The notes: generated by a model from the sequence alone, not told the origin. A stretch of DNA of 64,000 nt from Symbiodinium natans (GCA_905221605.1 CAJNDS010000359.1:47055-111054); one strand, 5' to 3'; shown: positions 1 to 12,644, numbered from the stretch's first letter. Program-made: numbers and translations.

Positions 1-1640
1 AAGGAAACGACCTGGGGGAAGCAAATACCAAATCAATGGCAAACGCACAAAAACATGCCAAGGGTGTGACTGGCATAAAACCGCAACTCAAACACAATAA
101 GCACAAACCAAAAACTGCTTTGCTTCAGCGCAAGCAGATCTAATCAAAAACACATGAAACAACAGACAACAACATTCAAAATAGAAATGAACCCTCTTAA
201 TGACAGGATTTCGAATGGACAGGGGGGCGGGGTACTAAACCACATGCAAAATCAAATGTCGCCACAGCGTTCGCAAGGATCTTATTTATAAACTCGCTAG
301 CTTTGGATTGCTTTGGCCGCTTGCCGAATTCGCATGCGTACTGCGGTCACGAATGTCACACATAGCAATGCATCAGTGACGAAATCGGTCAGGTTGGGAG
401 CGGTCGCAACGGACAAACCTTTCGCAGCTCCACGCTCCGTCGTCCGAAATTTCGGCCGTCTAACGGAGAACAAGAGGAGAGCCATCACAACATTCTGCTA
501 GATTTCTGACATAGGCTCGTGGACGAGTTCCACAGCAGGTCGAGCACTGTCCAAGCCTGCGGTAGGAAGTCGATGAGCGAGTGCTGGTACCCCATCCTCA
601 CTTGTGCACATATGGTCTGCTCCGAAATGTTGCCCTCAAAAGCACGGGAAACCAAATCCATCGAACCAAAAAAACAACACCTGCCTGACTCCCTGGACCC
701 AAACCCCACACCCTGACCCAAAACAGCGTATACCCCCCCAAGCCCTAAGATACTGCTTAACCGGGCTTAACCTTGCGCAAGCCATGTAAATCCTGAGCTG
801 CAGCAGCGCGGCCCGGGTGGCCCGGGGATGCTTGGGAGCACGAGCCTTCAGCCAGAAATGGGCAGGCATGAGTTAACAGCTAGGGCTTTCGTCTGATGTT
901 TGGTTCAGGTTTCTGGGAGGGGTGTAAGGCTAGGGCTCACGCTCTCGGTGCAGGCTAAAGTGAAACGGCATGTACTGGCAAACACACCATCTGCGCATGA
1001 TAGTACAGCAAAGTATAGCATCGTACATACTATAGTCAAGCGTAATAATCCTACGCGCTGGACACTACCATTGCCGCCGCACATTGCTTTTTCATTGAAT
1101 TTTGTGGGTACGAAAACTGCGTTTGATATGTTGCATTCTTCAATTTGTTGCATGGTGCTGGCATATAGGTCTTTGCTGATTTGTAAGCAAGTCCTTGTGT
1201 AGGTACCCGCAATGCTTTGCCGTCACACGCATGCCACTGTATTCTTACGACGTTTTGGGGCGGTCAACCCAACCTTTCAAAGTACAGACATCGCTCGGCT
1301 CGAAATCCGGGAAAAATTGGAAACTTCAAGGCCCGTGTGGGCTTCGGAGAAGAGTTCCTTTACTTAGTTCAGTGCATGCGTTGCCACCTCTGGTAACATG
1401 GACGTTATCATTGCGTTGACACGGATGCTTCTAAACCGCACTGGCAGAAACTGCAAGGAGAGCGAAGTAGGGTCCACGAACCGGCAAAAGCCGGCAGGCC
1501 CCAATTGGCCCCGCCCCCCCCGGCCCCCCGCACCCCCCACCCCTCCACCACCGCCCAGTGCCCGACGGCAAACCCGGCGTCCTAGGTGGGTAAACTTTGT
1601 TTATGCAGCAGACAGTATACTTACGGGTTAGAAAGATGGG
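1..1640. other. No gene recognised
   Basis: Reading frames are short and show no motif I recognise. The only compositional features are short C-rich runs near 1,505-1,555. I see nothing else that can be supported. Confidence 0.5.
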
Positions 1641-1642
1641 TG

Positions 1643-1688
1643 CATACATACATACATACATACATATATATATATATATACAGATAGT
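1643..1688. repeat. ACAT/AT microsatellite
   Basis: About six CATA units pass directly into a TA run. This is a compound simple repeat with no coding meaning. Confidence 0.9.
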
Positions 1689-2671
1689 ATATGCGCCGTG
1701 CACAGATTTTGAATAATCTGCCAACCAACAACTGCAACAAAGCCAGGGAGCAGGTCATGGTCTACGACTTGCGTTGGCAGCTGGTGCCAGAACTCCTCTC
1801 GCAAATGAGTGGCGGTCGACCCGAGATTCTTGGCAGCAGTTCACACTTGCAAGCAAAGAAGGACAGACATACCCATCATACACTCCGTGGACTTGACTAA
1901 ACTTTGGGAGAATGTTCAGCAACTGGAGTTGTGCAAAAGCCTGGTCGAGCCTCCTGCAAGCAGCTCTCCGGGCAGTCCCTCACCAGGCGAAAGGGGGCCA
2001 GGTCGAGCCCTATGAACCCCAAATCACTGAGCCCTGAATTTATACCCTAAGCCCTAGACACCAAAACCCGCTTGCGAGCTTCCTAAACAAAAACCCAAAA
2101 GCCCAGCTCGTCGGCTGCCTGTGCAGGTACTCACCATGGCTCTCGTTCGAGGCGAACGTCGCCCTGATCGTGCTCCATCGATTATGCCTCAGCCCGGGCT
2201 CTGAGCCACGGAACAGGCCCGAGACTTCACTTGACGTTTGAGCGCGTCAGACCTGCAGCCCTCAAGGCCATATGTGGCTTGAACGAAGCAAGCTGACCGA
2301 GACTGCAAACTGTGTCCGAGTGGCAAATTGATGCATCCACCCTCCAGAGGTGCCAGTTCTGCGCTCAGGCTTCTGGCTGGGTCCGTCACGAAGTAGTCCG
2401 CGGCATCCCCGCAAGCATACGTGGCATATGCATCCAGCAGAGACTGGTTGCCTGAGCTCTGACTTTACAGGACCGATTCAAGCCGCGACACGAGAGTAAT
2501 GTTCAGATGAATGTCAAAAAGGAGGTGGCAAGAGTGCAATCTTTTTCGGCCGGGTTTTCGGCCAAACAACTTGTTTCGTGAATGACTTCCCTTCTGTCAG
2601 GTTGTGAAGATTGTTAACAGTAAAGACTTCCGGAAAATCCATCACTTTGCCGGGTTTTTTCAGAACGATCG

Positions 2672-2674
<3 letters not shown>

Positions 2675-2708
<34 letters not shown>
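2675..2708. repeat. (GA)n microsatellite
   Basis: An uninterrupted GA dinucleotide run. The minus frame reads Ser-Leu repeats, which is an artefact of the repeat. Confidence 0.95.
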
Positions 2709-2712
<4 letters not shown>

Positions 2713-2881
2713 CCCCGAGATCCAACTGCTATTGATTAAGTCCGGCCGTGGGGTGCCTATCTCTCCTGCTGCTGAACCAGAAGGATTCTTGATTCATTCC
2801 TTACGAGCACCACAACCCCCCCCTCCCACCAAGCTCTGGAGCTTCGGCAACCCCAACTTCTTCCGCAGCCCTTTACAGACC

Positions 2882-3128
2882 GGGGCTGGAGGGCTGCTGG
2901 GCGGGAGGGCCGGAGGGCGGGAGGGCCGGAGGGCTGGAGGGGGTTGGGGGGTTGGGGGGTTGGGGGGTTGGAGGGTTGGAGGGTTTGAGGGTTGGAGGGT
3001 TGGAGGGTTGGAGGGTTGGAGGGTTGGAGGGTTGGAGGGTTGGAGGGTTGGAGGGTGGGAGGGTTGGAGGGTTGGAGGGTTGGAGGGTTGGAGGGTTGGA
3101 GGGTTGGAGGGGGCTTAGGGTTGGTTGG
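2882..3128. repeat. GGGTTGGA minisatellite
   Basis: A tandem array of the 8-bp unit GGGTTGGA with GGGGGTTG and GGAGGGTTT variants. It starts in a degenerate GGGCCGGA form near 2,882 and ends near 3,128, followed by poly-T/poly-G. All frames are open because of the repeat, so the Gly-Trp-Arg-Val peptides are not evidence of a gene. A small outlier copy (GGGTTAGAGGGTTGGAGG) lies near 6,100. Confidence 0.9.
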
Positions 3129-4205
3129 TTGGGGCGGCTTAGTTTTTTTTTTTGGGGGGGGGGGGGGGGCTTTAGGGTTGGAGTACTGATTATCACGAGC
3201 CCCATTTCGGGTGCGGTTTGGCAGGTAGAAAAATGTTTCGCTTTCTGCGCAGGTTCAGACGCAGGAAATGCAAGAATCGCACGTGGTTTTTTTTAGAGCA
3301 GCCATAAGAGTCTGGCGGCGTTGTAGGGGATTGAAACTTAGCAGAGCCGAGCAAGGTGTGCCCAGCTGCCACGGGCACAAGGTAGTTTAGCTACCGAATC
3401 TCTCGAAAGCAACTGTTTTGGCGACAGGGGAGTTTACGTGCCGATTTTGCAGGCTTGATGTTTAACAAATTTTGCATCAGTTTTATATTTACGCATCTTG
3501 AACGCCGCATAATGCCATTTGACACTTGACACTAGCTGTATGATGTGAACGCAGTGTGGGTTGGCTAGTTCTACGTTGCAGGGTAATTTGATGAAGTACA
3601 GCAGTTCCGCGGTTCGTTTCGGTTCTTGGCCTGCTCGGTTCATGCATGTCCGGTTTGCTATCCGACCGCACAGCCCAGGCCCTGGCCTCTTGCATCCAGA
3701 TGTCAGGAAAGAAAGGGGGTCAAAGGGCACATGGGGTGTAGGGGGAAGAGGTTCAGGATTCCAGAGGCTCAAGAGGTGTAAGGGCGCAGGGTGTGGGGTT
3801 TTGGACTGTGGGGTGTGATGAGGGCTCTTGGAGTCTGTGTGGGTGTGTATAGAAGGGCTGTGGGGGTGAGGAGAGGGTGCGAAAATCGAAGGGTGTGGGG
3901 AGGTGTATCACGGGGTCAGGCTTGTAGGGGTCTGGGGCTGTAGGACAGGGCTGTTGCAGGCTTATGTGGGTGGGGCCGCAGGTGGTGTAGAGGGCCCGGG
4001 TGTATAGGTCGAGAGGGAGTGTGGGGGATGGTGTCAACTGCACATAATGTGGAAATCGCCTCCACTGCTTCCACAAAAGAAACCGTAAGGTCTGGCGGGC
4101 AAATTTTTAAACTTGGGCGAGGTGCGGGGCATTTACTTTCGGGCTTGCCTACGGCCTCAGACTCGAGGCCTTGACCCTCAAAACTTGGCCCTAGAGCCCA
4201 CGGGG

Positions 4206-4246
4206 GTGGTGGTGGTGGTGGTGGTGGTGGTGGTGGTGGTGGTGGC
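4206..4246. repeat. (GGT)n microsatellite
   Basis: About 13 GGT triplets. The readable Val or Gly tracts are repeat artefacts. Confidence 0.95.
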
Positions 4247-4278
4247 GGCAGTGTCCGCCCGAACAGCGGCCAACTTCA

Positions 4279-4632
4279 GCATGACTTCTGCATAAATTTG
4301 GATTATGCAGAAGTGCGGGGTCCAAAGCGCATAAGCACCAACTTCCGCATAACTTCCGCATAACTTCTGCATATTATGCAGTCTATAACAAAGCCTCTGC
4401 ATATTATGCAACACCAACTTCTGCATAGTATGCAGAAGTTCATCAACATTACCTTTACAACTTCTGCATGCTTCTGCATATTGTGCAGCCTGTAGCGCGG
4501 CCACTGCATATTATGCAAAACCCTATGCAGAAGTTATGCGGAAGGTATGCAGAAGTTGGTGCTTTTATGCCATTAAGCGTTTTGGGCCCCGCACTTCTGC
4601 ATAAAAAAACAAATTTATGCAGATGTTGTACT
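4279..4632. mobile_element. Fold-back (MITE-like) element
   Basis: The left arm (about 4,279-4,380) and right arm (about 4,521-4,632) are inverted copies of each other. Both carry, outside to inside, TCTGCATAAATTTG, then TTATGCAGAAGTGCGGGG, then CCAAA-GCGC, then GCACCAACTTC-GCATA. The interior is filled with further inverted copies of the 10-mer CTTCTGCATA. This is the structure of a non-autonomous fold-back element or long hairpin. No transposase is inside, and I could not define a target-site duplication. Confidence 0.7.
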
Positions 4633-4639
4633 GACGTTG

Positions 4640-7600
4640 GCTATGTTACGTCCAAACTACGTCCCACCGATAGCCCTAACCAAAAACATCGGCCGGACAT
4701 CATGAATGGCTTGAGGGTTTAACTGTTGAGGTTCAGGAGCTGAGGCCGTAGCCTAAACACTCAACCTCTGCGTGGCAAACCCAAACATACCCTAACATAA
4801 GTGCCTGGCCCTGCCCAATTTTAATCAGGTTTCCCGCCGGAACCTATGCTTTCTTTACTGGGACGGGTTTAAATAGTGTTACGGTGCAACCCCACACATC
4901 CATGCCCTTAGCCCTTTGTTCCAAACACATCCCTGCCACACCCGTGCCCCCACGCCCTACATCCCTCACCCCCACACACTCCCCTGCACCTGCCATAACA
5001 TCACTTCGACCCCACAGGCACCGAGCCCACAACCCACCCAGAGGCTGAGGGCTTGGGTCCAGAGCGGCGACGAAGTGTATTTGGGGTGTGGAGGAGGGTT
5101 TGCAGGGTCCAGGGGTCTAGGGTAGGGATGTGGTGTACTGGGCTGGGGTGTGGAGGTATAGGCAGTGTGGGGGGGCTGTGGGATTGGCGAGCCGTGTAGT
5201 TGCTCCGCGAAGCGCGAACCGAACCAAAAGCCACTTGAATCTGCCAAGCGTGAGCCTGCAAGAACCCAAACTAGCCGTGGCTTTCCTGTTTATGCAGAAG
5301 GTCTGCAGAAGTTTTGCTGAAGTTGTCCGAGTCATGAAAGGAAACAACCAGGGCAAGTGGAGGATATGAACGCTTTTTGGACACGTTTGGACAGTCCTGG
5401 GATGGGGTCGGGGGGGCGGGGGCAGGAATAAGCGCGGAGGAGGTGGAGATATCCAGAAGTATCCCAAAAACATGCGGGAGACACGATGAGGACAGGATAA
5501 GCCAAACCCCTCCACCCCCCCCCCCCCTCTCAATGAGAAACAATGAAACCTCTGCACAGCCTCCCCTCCCCGACATGTGAACAAAGGGCTCAGTCATAGG
5601 CTGCAACTTTGAATTTGTTACCTTCTCGCCTTGCAAACCTAATGGTTTCAAAATCGTTGCCGAAACAAGGTTCGTGATAATTAGTAGGTTGGAGGTGGCT
5701 GAGCACCCAGAGTTTCGCGAGCCAGCTACACGGTCATAACCCAATTGATTGGAGACTGACCTGAAACAAGGCAGGGCGTGCATTCATTGAGATGTTGACG
5801 GGGTGGACCACACCGAGACCATCCTGGACGGAGTGGCTCGGTTTCTTTGGAAAGTGCAACAGGACATACAGGACCACAGCCGGTGCATCGAGCATTGATC
5901 AAAAATCTTGGACCACACTGTGCGGCCGGGCCTTTGCTGGACTGAAGCACGTCACGTCCCATGCAGGCATCGAGCCGAAGGCACACTTTCGGAAGTGTCA
6001 CAAGTGCTACCCTGATGTGGAAAGTGAAAGTTCAGATGATGGCTGCTAGGGAAAAATGCGAGCCTCTCTTTTCAAGCGGCAACAAATTGATGTCCCAAGG
6101 GTTAGAGGGTTGGAGGGTTGGAGGCGGCTCAGGGTCGGAGGGGGCTTTGGGTTGGAAGTTGTCACCGCAGTAAAAGCCACCCAAACTAAAGTGCAATTTC
6201 GCGCAGCAAAGTTGCAGCAAGGCTGCGTGAGACCAGGGTTGGAAATCTCCCCCCAATGTTGCTGCAGGCAGGGTTTGCTTGGACCTCCACTGCGGGAAAG
6301 GTCCGAAGTACCTGCCACTTCAGCTCCTTGAGGCTTGATGTGCTTGCTGTCGACAACATAGTCATGAAGCTCTGGAAGCGAGCCTGATGGTTTTCTGGGG
6401 GAACAGGATGCATTGAGAACAGCAGTACTAAGGAACCGCTTCGGTCGCTAATATTGTTAATATTGCCGCTGATGTGCTTTTTGCTCTGCCAACTCGAGGT
6501 TGTGGAAGAGAGATCGGGCAGACCTTGTGGCACTTGCCGGGTCTCCGAACATGTCCAACCACTGCTTTTCGGCTAGAAGCTGGAACTCCCCCCCCCCCGA
6601 GCAGAAGTAGAGACTCCGAATGTTACACTGCTACAAGCAGAAGACGATCCCAGCACGATCTCACTTGCTAACCGCAGCCAGGATCTGTATCTCAGTTAGA
6701 GTCGAGCGCACGTGTGTATCGTCACAAAACGACGATCCGATAAGCATTTTGCACCACAGCTAGTACACATGTGTATCGTCGTACGCAGATCAGCGACAGC
6801 CAAAACGTATCAGTGATAGCGGGAAGCTAAGCATAAGACAGGCAAGCGAAACTAGCGTACAATATCAGCTAAAGCCATCAGGAGCGCATCGGCCATAGCC
6901 GAAAGCTTAATACCAGAAGCGTATCAGCAAAAGACTCTAAACCCGCTGCGTATCAGAAGTGCATCAGTGACAGCCCCTGCACCCCGTATACGCGGCAATC
7001 ACATGGACATGAGTGGAGGTACAGGGAAGCCCGTACCCCTGGCATAAAGGCCGCAGCACAGACCTCAAAAGCATAGACCACACAGACCACACCGGACCAC
7101 ACCGACCACACGGACCACGCAGACCACACGTGCAGAACAGTGGCTGGATGAAAGCAACCTCCGCGCAGCGCGCACCTCAACGACATGTTTCGAACCCGGC
7201 TGCCTGGATCCGTGGGGCTGTGTCAAGGCCTACGACTCTACGACCCTTTCAACCCGGAAACCTTGAGCTGATTCAGCTAAAGCTCTTTCAGCTTCCGCAT
7301 CGTCAGCAGTGGCTGCCAAGGCTGCAACCACCAACAGCTCGAGCACCCGGCCCAAAGCGGATGTCTTGTGCATGGCGACCGGGCAACTAAGACATGTCGG
7401 GTTTGAAAGTGGAGATATCGAACATTGCTGACCCTCTAGACCTCTGGAATCTAATTATACACTTTAGACATATGACATGGAGCATCAAGCTCACTTGCAG
7501 CAAAACGGTTCGGCTTCAAGCTTGAACGTCGCCCGCGGGCGCCCCAACACGTAGAGGCCGTAAAGTGTCAAGGCTACAACACCCAGATCCTGAACCCGAA

Positions 7601-8614
7601 GGAACACAGCGGATCTGGCTTTGAACCCTCAGCCTGCAACGCCTTTGCTGGATCCGCTCGGCAGTCGCACTGATGTGTGGGTCACCTGAATCACCTGAAC
7701 ACTGGAGCAGATCCAACCTAATCATGACACCCCTTCACGAGCGCGTTGACGGACTTCCCAGCCCGCAACCTTACGCAGATTTTTGCTTACCAGCAAGATT
7801 GATGCAAGAATGGCTGTATGTCTCCAGGGCAGCTAATCTCCAAAGACAGACATGCCAGCCTCATGCACAAAATGGAATCCAGCAATGTCGAGAGCACCTG
7901 CATCCCAAGTGGACGATAGCAAGCCACCAGACAATTCCAAGCAATCAACACAGGCGCCAGTCATCTTGCTATCTTGCTAGTATGGAACCAGTGGTGCAGG
8001 ATGTCACAGCCGCTGTTCCCTGCTACTAATGTTGACCTCATAGGAAAAAACCCCCTGCAATGGCAATCCAATCCCAGAACGTCATTAGAACCCTCCCCCC
8101 CCCGCCCCCCGCAATTGCACAATCCTGGCAGTTACCAAAACTAGGGACCAAACAACCAACCAACCCAAAAACAAACCTGGCGGCTGATGATGCAGGCGGA
8201 AAGAGTTAAGGGCTCAGTGTGAAGGGTTAAAAGACCGCCATGGGCCGCCCAGCTCTTACATAGACCGCACAGGCTTCTACTTGTGGAGCCAACCACCGGG
8301 GCGAGCGGGGGTGTGTTTATACGAAGTGAATATGAAGGTGTGACCTCTTTTGCCACCTTCCCCCCCCCAAGGGCAGGGAACAGCGAATTAGAGCAATTAG
8401 AGATATTAGAGTGGAGCCGGGGCTTGCTGTTGCATGTGCAGGTAGGATGGAGAAACTTACAGAATTCCCGAGGCAGTGAATGAGCCTAGCCTAGCACAGC
8501 AAGTGGTCAACTTGTTCTCATCTCAACGCTGTCTGCGCAAAGGGTCCTTCGAACAGTATGTGCACACAGTGTGCACGGCGGACTGTCCTCCTGGCCAAAT
8601 GGCGAATCTCTTCC
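4640..8614. other. No gene recognised
   Basis: Scattered short frames without motif. Shared words: TATGCAGAAGG-TGCAGAAG near 5,290 resembles the 4.3-kb fold-back motif, and there is a poly-C run at 5,515-5,527. A GACCACAC tandem stretch lies at 7,075-7,130. I cannot support any coding exon here. Confidence 0.45.
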
Positions 8615-9670
8615 TCAGTGGCTGCAGAACTCTTCGCAGGTCTCCTTCGAGACGTTGAACAAAATGAGGTTTCGGCGAAAGACCTCCGAAGCGGCGGCAT
8701 ACACCACTTCGTCAATGTCATCGTGCCACCCCTGAAGCTGTGCGGTATCATAGTCTTGGTCCGCGCTCTTCCCTGCATAGCTGGGCCTTGTGTTTTCGAA
8801 CTCGAAGGCGTGACATGGTCCTCCGAACATCTTGTGGAAAAGGCAGATTGACAGGTCCCACTGCTCTGTCAAGCCCACGAAGGCAAAGCCCTCGCGCACC
8901 CTTCGTGCTGCCTCCAAGGCGTCCCGAAGCGTCACCTTGGGCCGGCTCGGATTCACTGTTAGAGTGATCGGGTGCTCCATAACGAGCTGGTACGTCATAC
9001 CGCCCTTCCATGTCTCGGCGAACTCTAAAAGGGGTTTCTTCGGAACTTTTTCCAGGACCTCCCCCTTGCACTTTCCGCCAAAGTCCTGGTTAAAGTTATC
9101 TTCTGTGTATGCCGCAAAGTTGTTTGCATCATCATGGTAGCCCGACAGGATACGCTGATCCGGATCGCGGAACATTCCAACCAAGTGTCCCCGCTGGGCA
9201 GAGTAGTTGCTTACCGGGTAGTGAACGTGGCACGGCTGAGGGCAAGAGTACTTGTCCACGTTGCACACACCCTGACATTGTTCAAGCCAGCGGGACAGCC
9301 AGCAGGCGCCGCCACCGACCGTGTCTTCGTTGAGGGCGTGGTTGGCCAATGATGGGCAAGTGCCGGGCAGGTGGGTGATGGTGTTGACGAATGAGCTGCC
9401 GGTCTTCGGGAAGTGAATCCAATGGAGTGGCTGCGCTTCTTTCAAGCGTCGTTCCTCCGCACGTTCGAGGGCCAACTGGTGCTGGAGCAGCTGCATCTGC
9501 TGCATCGTTGTCTCAGGCTCCTCGTCTCGAGACGCCAGAGAGATTGCAGGAAGTGACAGCGACAGGAAAACGGCCAGCATGGCTCGCATGGAAACAGCTC
9601 GCGCAAGCGACCTACCCATGGACGGTTCGGCTTCGAGCCTGCATGTCGTGGCCAACGTCCCAAGTTTCAA
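8615..9670 (-). CDS. Sulfotransferase-like type II membrane protein
   Basis: An intact 351-codon frame on the minus strand with no intron. Residues 83-97 read HWIHFPKTGSSFVNT, matching the 5'-phosphosulfate-binding loop of PAPS-dependent sulfotransferases. Residues 166-180 read MFRDPDQRILSGYHD, matching the 3'-phosphate-binding region (R-D-P ... S-x-Y). A C-terminal FVGLTEQWDLSICLFHKMFG segment fits the same fold. A hydrophobic stretch near residues 26-47 would be a signal anchor, then a Gln/Glu-rich stem (about 52-80), as in Golgi carbohydrate sulfotransferases. Many paired cysteines suggest a lumenal catalytic domain. The first Met is at 9,670; Met at 9,616 or 9,589 would put the hydrophobic segment nearer the N-terminus and is equally possible. 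Likely reaction: sulfate transfer from PAPS to a glycan in the Golgi; the acceptor is unknown. The absence of introns contrasts with the exon-rich gene to its right and may mean it was retroposed. Confidence 0.8.
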   Translation of the reverse strand: MKLGTLATTCRLEAEPSMGRSLARAVSMRAMLAVFLSLSLPAISLASRDEEPETTMQQMQLLQHQLALERAEERRLKEAQPLHWIHFPKTGSSFVNTITHLPGTCPSLANHALNEDTVGGGACWLSRWLEQCQGVCNVDKYSCPQPCHVHYPVSNYSAQRGHLVGMFRDPDQRILSGYHDDANNFAAYTEDNFNQDFGGKCKGEVLEKVPKKPLLEFAETWKGGMTYQLVMEHPITLTVNPSRPKVTLRDALEAARRVREGFAFVGLTEQWDLSICLFHKMFGGPCHAFEFENTRPSYAGKSADQDYDTAQLQGWHDDIDEVVYAAASEVFRRNLILFNVSKETCEEFCSH

Positions 9671-12036
9671 CTTTCATCCACTGCAGCAGGCGTGTGCACA
9701 GACCAAATGCATGCCAGATAGTGGTGTGGGGGGGGGGGATGCAAAGCATCCTATAGCTAGATTCCGGAAACGCCATAGACTGCTAGCTGAAATGTTTAAG
9801 CCGGCACTACGATAACGGTTTATATGAAATAGGTCCGTAACTCGAAGATGCTGTGCATTGGTCTTTTGTGGCATCCCACAATGGAATTCACAAGTTTGGG
9901 CAAAACAATACCGAAGTCTTGCGAGCAAAAGGTTCGGCGCTGGATGAAGCGTTTTGCCCAAGATACCCCAAGGCTTGGGAGAGCAAGGGCTCCAGGGCTC
10001 AGCGCCCACGAAAGGCACCGCTGAAGTATCACCAATGGATGTTTTTTCGCATCGCCCCACCAACCACAATGCCGGTCGCCCCGGGCCATGGGTCATCGTG
10101 TATCTTCTACGCGTGGGGTGTTATGGGCAAACTGGAAAGACCACTTGTCTCGGAAAGCAACTTGTCTCGAAAAGCCACAAGTCATTTTCTCGCGGCGGCA
10201 CCAGTCTATTGAAAAGCCATATTGAACTTCTAGGAAAACGCTTATTTCGAAAAAATGCTTTTTGCGAGAAGCCATTTTTCTCGCGGATTTGTGCGCGCAG
10301 TGAAAAACCACAGTCTTCAAAAAGCCACTGTTGAGCGTAAGGTTAACTTTCTCGCGGCTTTTGCCAGCGCAGTATGTGGGAAGAGGAAGTCTTCTCGAAC
10401 ACCATTTTGTGGCGAAAGTCACTTTTCTTACGCCGTCGGGCACGGGCACTTTTTGAAAAGAATCGGTTCTGGAAAACTGTCTTTTCTTGAAAGTCAGCTT
10501 TCGTGTCAATATTTTACCCGCTTGTCGTGTCGGGTCGGCATTGTTCGGCTTCCTACTCCACACCTGACAAGCAAGTGCACCCCTGAAAGGCTCAGGTTAT
10601 ATTGCAGGGCCCTGGCTGAGCCATCTTTACAGTATGTCTCCTTGCAAGAAGCATAGAGCTTAACAAGGCATCGCGAACGTGTAAGGCAGGCGAGACATTG
10701 TTGCCTCAAACTGAATCTGAAGCTCTCGCCCACGCCAAAAGACCAGCGGCGGCTCTTCGATGCCTCATCAAGAAGGTACGATCACTTGTGAGCAGCTTGC
10801 TGTCAGGGGGCTGGCTGGAATTGGAGCACAATCTTTGTATTTCAGTGGTGAACATGAGTAACACTGCTCAAGGAGATCGAGTTTCGGGGAGGATTGGTGA
10901 CATCGGTCCTCCTCGCCATGCTTCCGCGCCATCTGCTCTACTTGGGAAGATCTGTTCAGATGTCCTTGTCTGCATCCCCAACGCTATGGGGGCCTGCGCT
11001 CTGAGACTGACTTGCATTGAGAGGGCAAACACAAACTCCAACACGAACACTCCGGCATGTCTCCATCTCTCTGAGCCAGCTCAGCATGTTTTGCTTTGTA
11101 GCTACCAAAAAAACGCTGTGCAATGGCAGTGGCGACGGCCATGGAGCAGTCGCGGCTCTGTCACGGCCAAACGACTACGCTGTTGACTTGCGGGATACAG
11201 ATTGAGCGTGACCCACTCATGAACACACACACACACAGAGCAACATCTGTGGTTCCACAAAACTGTCCGCATGATCAGCAGAGCAGAGATGAATGGTGAC
11301 CCTCACACTCACAGGCAAACATGGAAATGCCGAAGGAAACCAGTGGCAAATCATGGAAAAGGGCGTGTTCCATGGGTCCAAACTGAAATCAACTTGATGG
11401 ATGAGTCATATGTGCTTGATATCTGCTGAGGCTTGGGCGTGGCGCTGGCTTTGCCACAGTCTGTTAACGGTTAAGTCGGTTAAGTGAAGTGTCCTCCTTT
11501 TTCCAACCGTCCGCGACCTGATTTGAAGTGAGAGCTTCCGGTCACTCGGTGGCGGCTTTGGAGCTAAGGGGCTCGGCTTTGCAATGCGAGAACGTTATCC
11601 AAACCCTGCAATCTCAAGGACTGCTGCCTGCTGGATTCCTCCTACTTGCTTGTGCTGTGCCTAATTAGTGTCTGCATGTATGGTCGTTGCTGTGCCAAAC
11701 CTACACTACACGAGTGCTTCAAGCCGCCTCTCTTACTCTCTTACCTTTGAACCTCATCTCGAATGCAAAGCTCATAGTTGCCGGACTCAGATGTTCATGT
11801 TTGTGAGTTCACCTGAATGTGGCGCGATGCTCCAATGTGCTCAGGGTCGCTTGCCAGCTTTGGGAGAACACTGGGGAGAACTTTTTCTCAGAACACGCTC
11901 TTCTCATCAACGACCACAGATGTAGCTGAGTGGCGAAAGCCAGGGTGGCTGTGCACTAGGGCCCACTTTGACCTGGCGTGGGTGAGGTGCGCGCAAAGTC
12001 GCGCAAATGCAGCTCGTTGTTCTCTGGCAGCCCGGC
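9671..12036. other. No gene recognised; weak degenerate repeat
   Basis: At 10,140-10,500 there is a loose repetition of TTCTCGCGG, TTTCTCG and GAAAAGCCAC words on both strands, probably an old decayed repeat. No exon with good splice sites is seen between the sulfotransferase gene and the last Cys-repeat exon at 12,037. Confidence 0.4.
10140..10510. repeat. Degenerate TTCTCG/CGAAAAGCCAC repeat
   Basis: Around ten imperfect copies of TTTCTCGCGG or its near complement CGAAAAGC are spaced 25-60 bp apart. The period is irregular and no unit is conserved well enough to name. Confidence 0.4.
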
Positions 12037-12080
12037 CTCGCAGCCGTTTGACATGTCCCCATCCGCGTCGTAGAAGCCAC
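12037..12080 (-). CDS. NGCE-repeat exon
   Basis: Encodes GFYDADGDMSNGCE, the D-x-D-G-D/NGCE half of a repeat. The acceptor is AG|GT and the donor GC. This is the last repeat exon I can see at the low-coordinate end. Confidence 0.7.
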
Positions 12081-12282
12081 CTGAGTCTCTGAGTGCCAAG
12101 ATGTGCCCCTCCCCCCCACGCAATGGATGTCGGCAGATCCCCACAAAGACTCGGATGGTGTGATGCTTCTCCCAGGAGAGTCGCAGGGGAATCACAACAA
12201 CTTGCCTATGGCTGCATTCACCGGATTCTTCAGCAGTTGCCCGGGTCACCACAGTCAGCAAACAATCGAAAAAGCTTCATTC

Positions 12283-12321
12283 CCAGTGGCGCTGACATTG
12301 GAGCCGATCACAGGTATCAGC
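12283..12321 (-). CDS. Cys-repeat exon
   Basis: A 39-nt exon encoding ADTCDRLQCQRHW, the C-x-x-L-x-C part of the repeat. The acceptor is TTCAG|G and the donor GA. It joins in frame to the exon at 12,460-12,507 but is one base out with the next exon at 12,037. Confidence 0.65.
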
Positions 12322-12459
12322 CTGAACCAGTTGTTGCATGGCTTTGCTGTGCTTCCGCTGTGCTCGGCTTCAGGAAAAAGATTGCACCCTTCAGACCGAC
12401 CCGACATGCCTCAACCCATCTCAACCCGAAGGAAGCAATCGAAACAAGTCGGCCGTCAC

Positions 12460-12507
12460 CTTCTTGCAGGAAACGCACTCAGCATTGGCCGGTGAGGAAC
12501 AGCCGGC
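12460..12507 (-). CDS. Cys-repeat exon
   Basis: A 48-nt exon, phase 0 at both ends, encoding AGCSSPANAECVSCKK: the C-P-like turn and C-x-x-C of a repeat, with Ser replacing Pro after the first Cys. The donor is GT. Confidence 0.65.
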
Positions 12508-12606
12508 CTGACAGCATTCAAGCTCTGCAACTTTTCTTGCTACTTAATTTCCTACTTTCTTAGTCTTCGAACTACCAGGCTGAATGCCTACAGCGCGATG
12601 GCCCAC

Positions 12607-12644
12607 CTCACAACCGGTCTCGGCATCATTGTCGACGTCGAAGG
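12607..12644 (-). CDS. NGCE-repeat exon
   Basis: A 38-nt exon encoding FDVDNDAETGCE. The Asn of NGCE is Thr here. The acceptor is TTAG|C and the donor GT. It joins in frame to 12,460-12,507. Confidence 0.65.
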
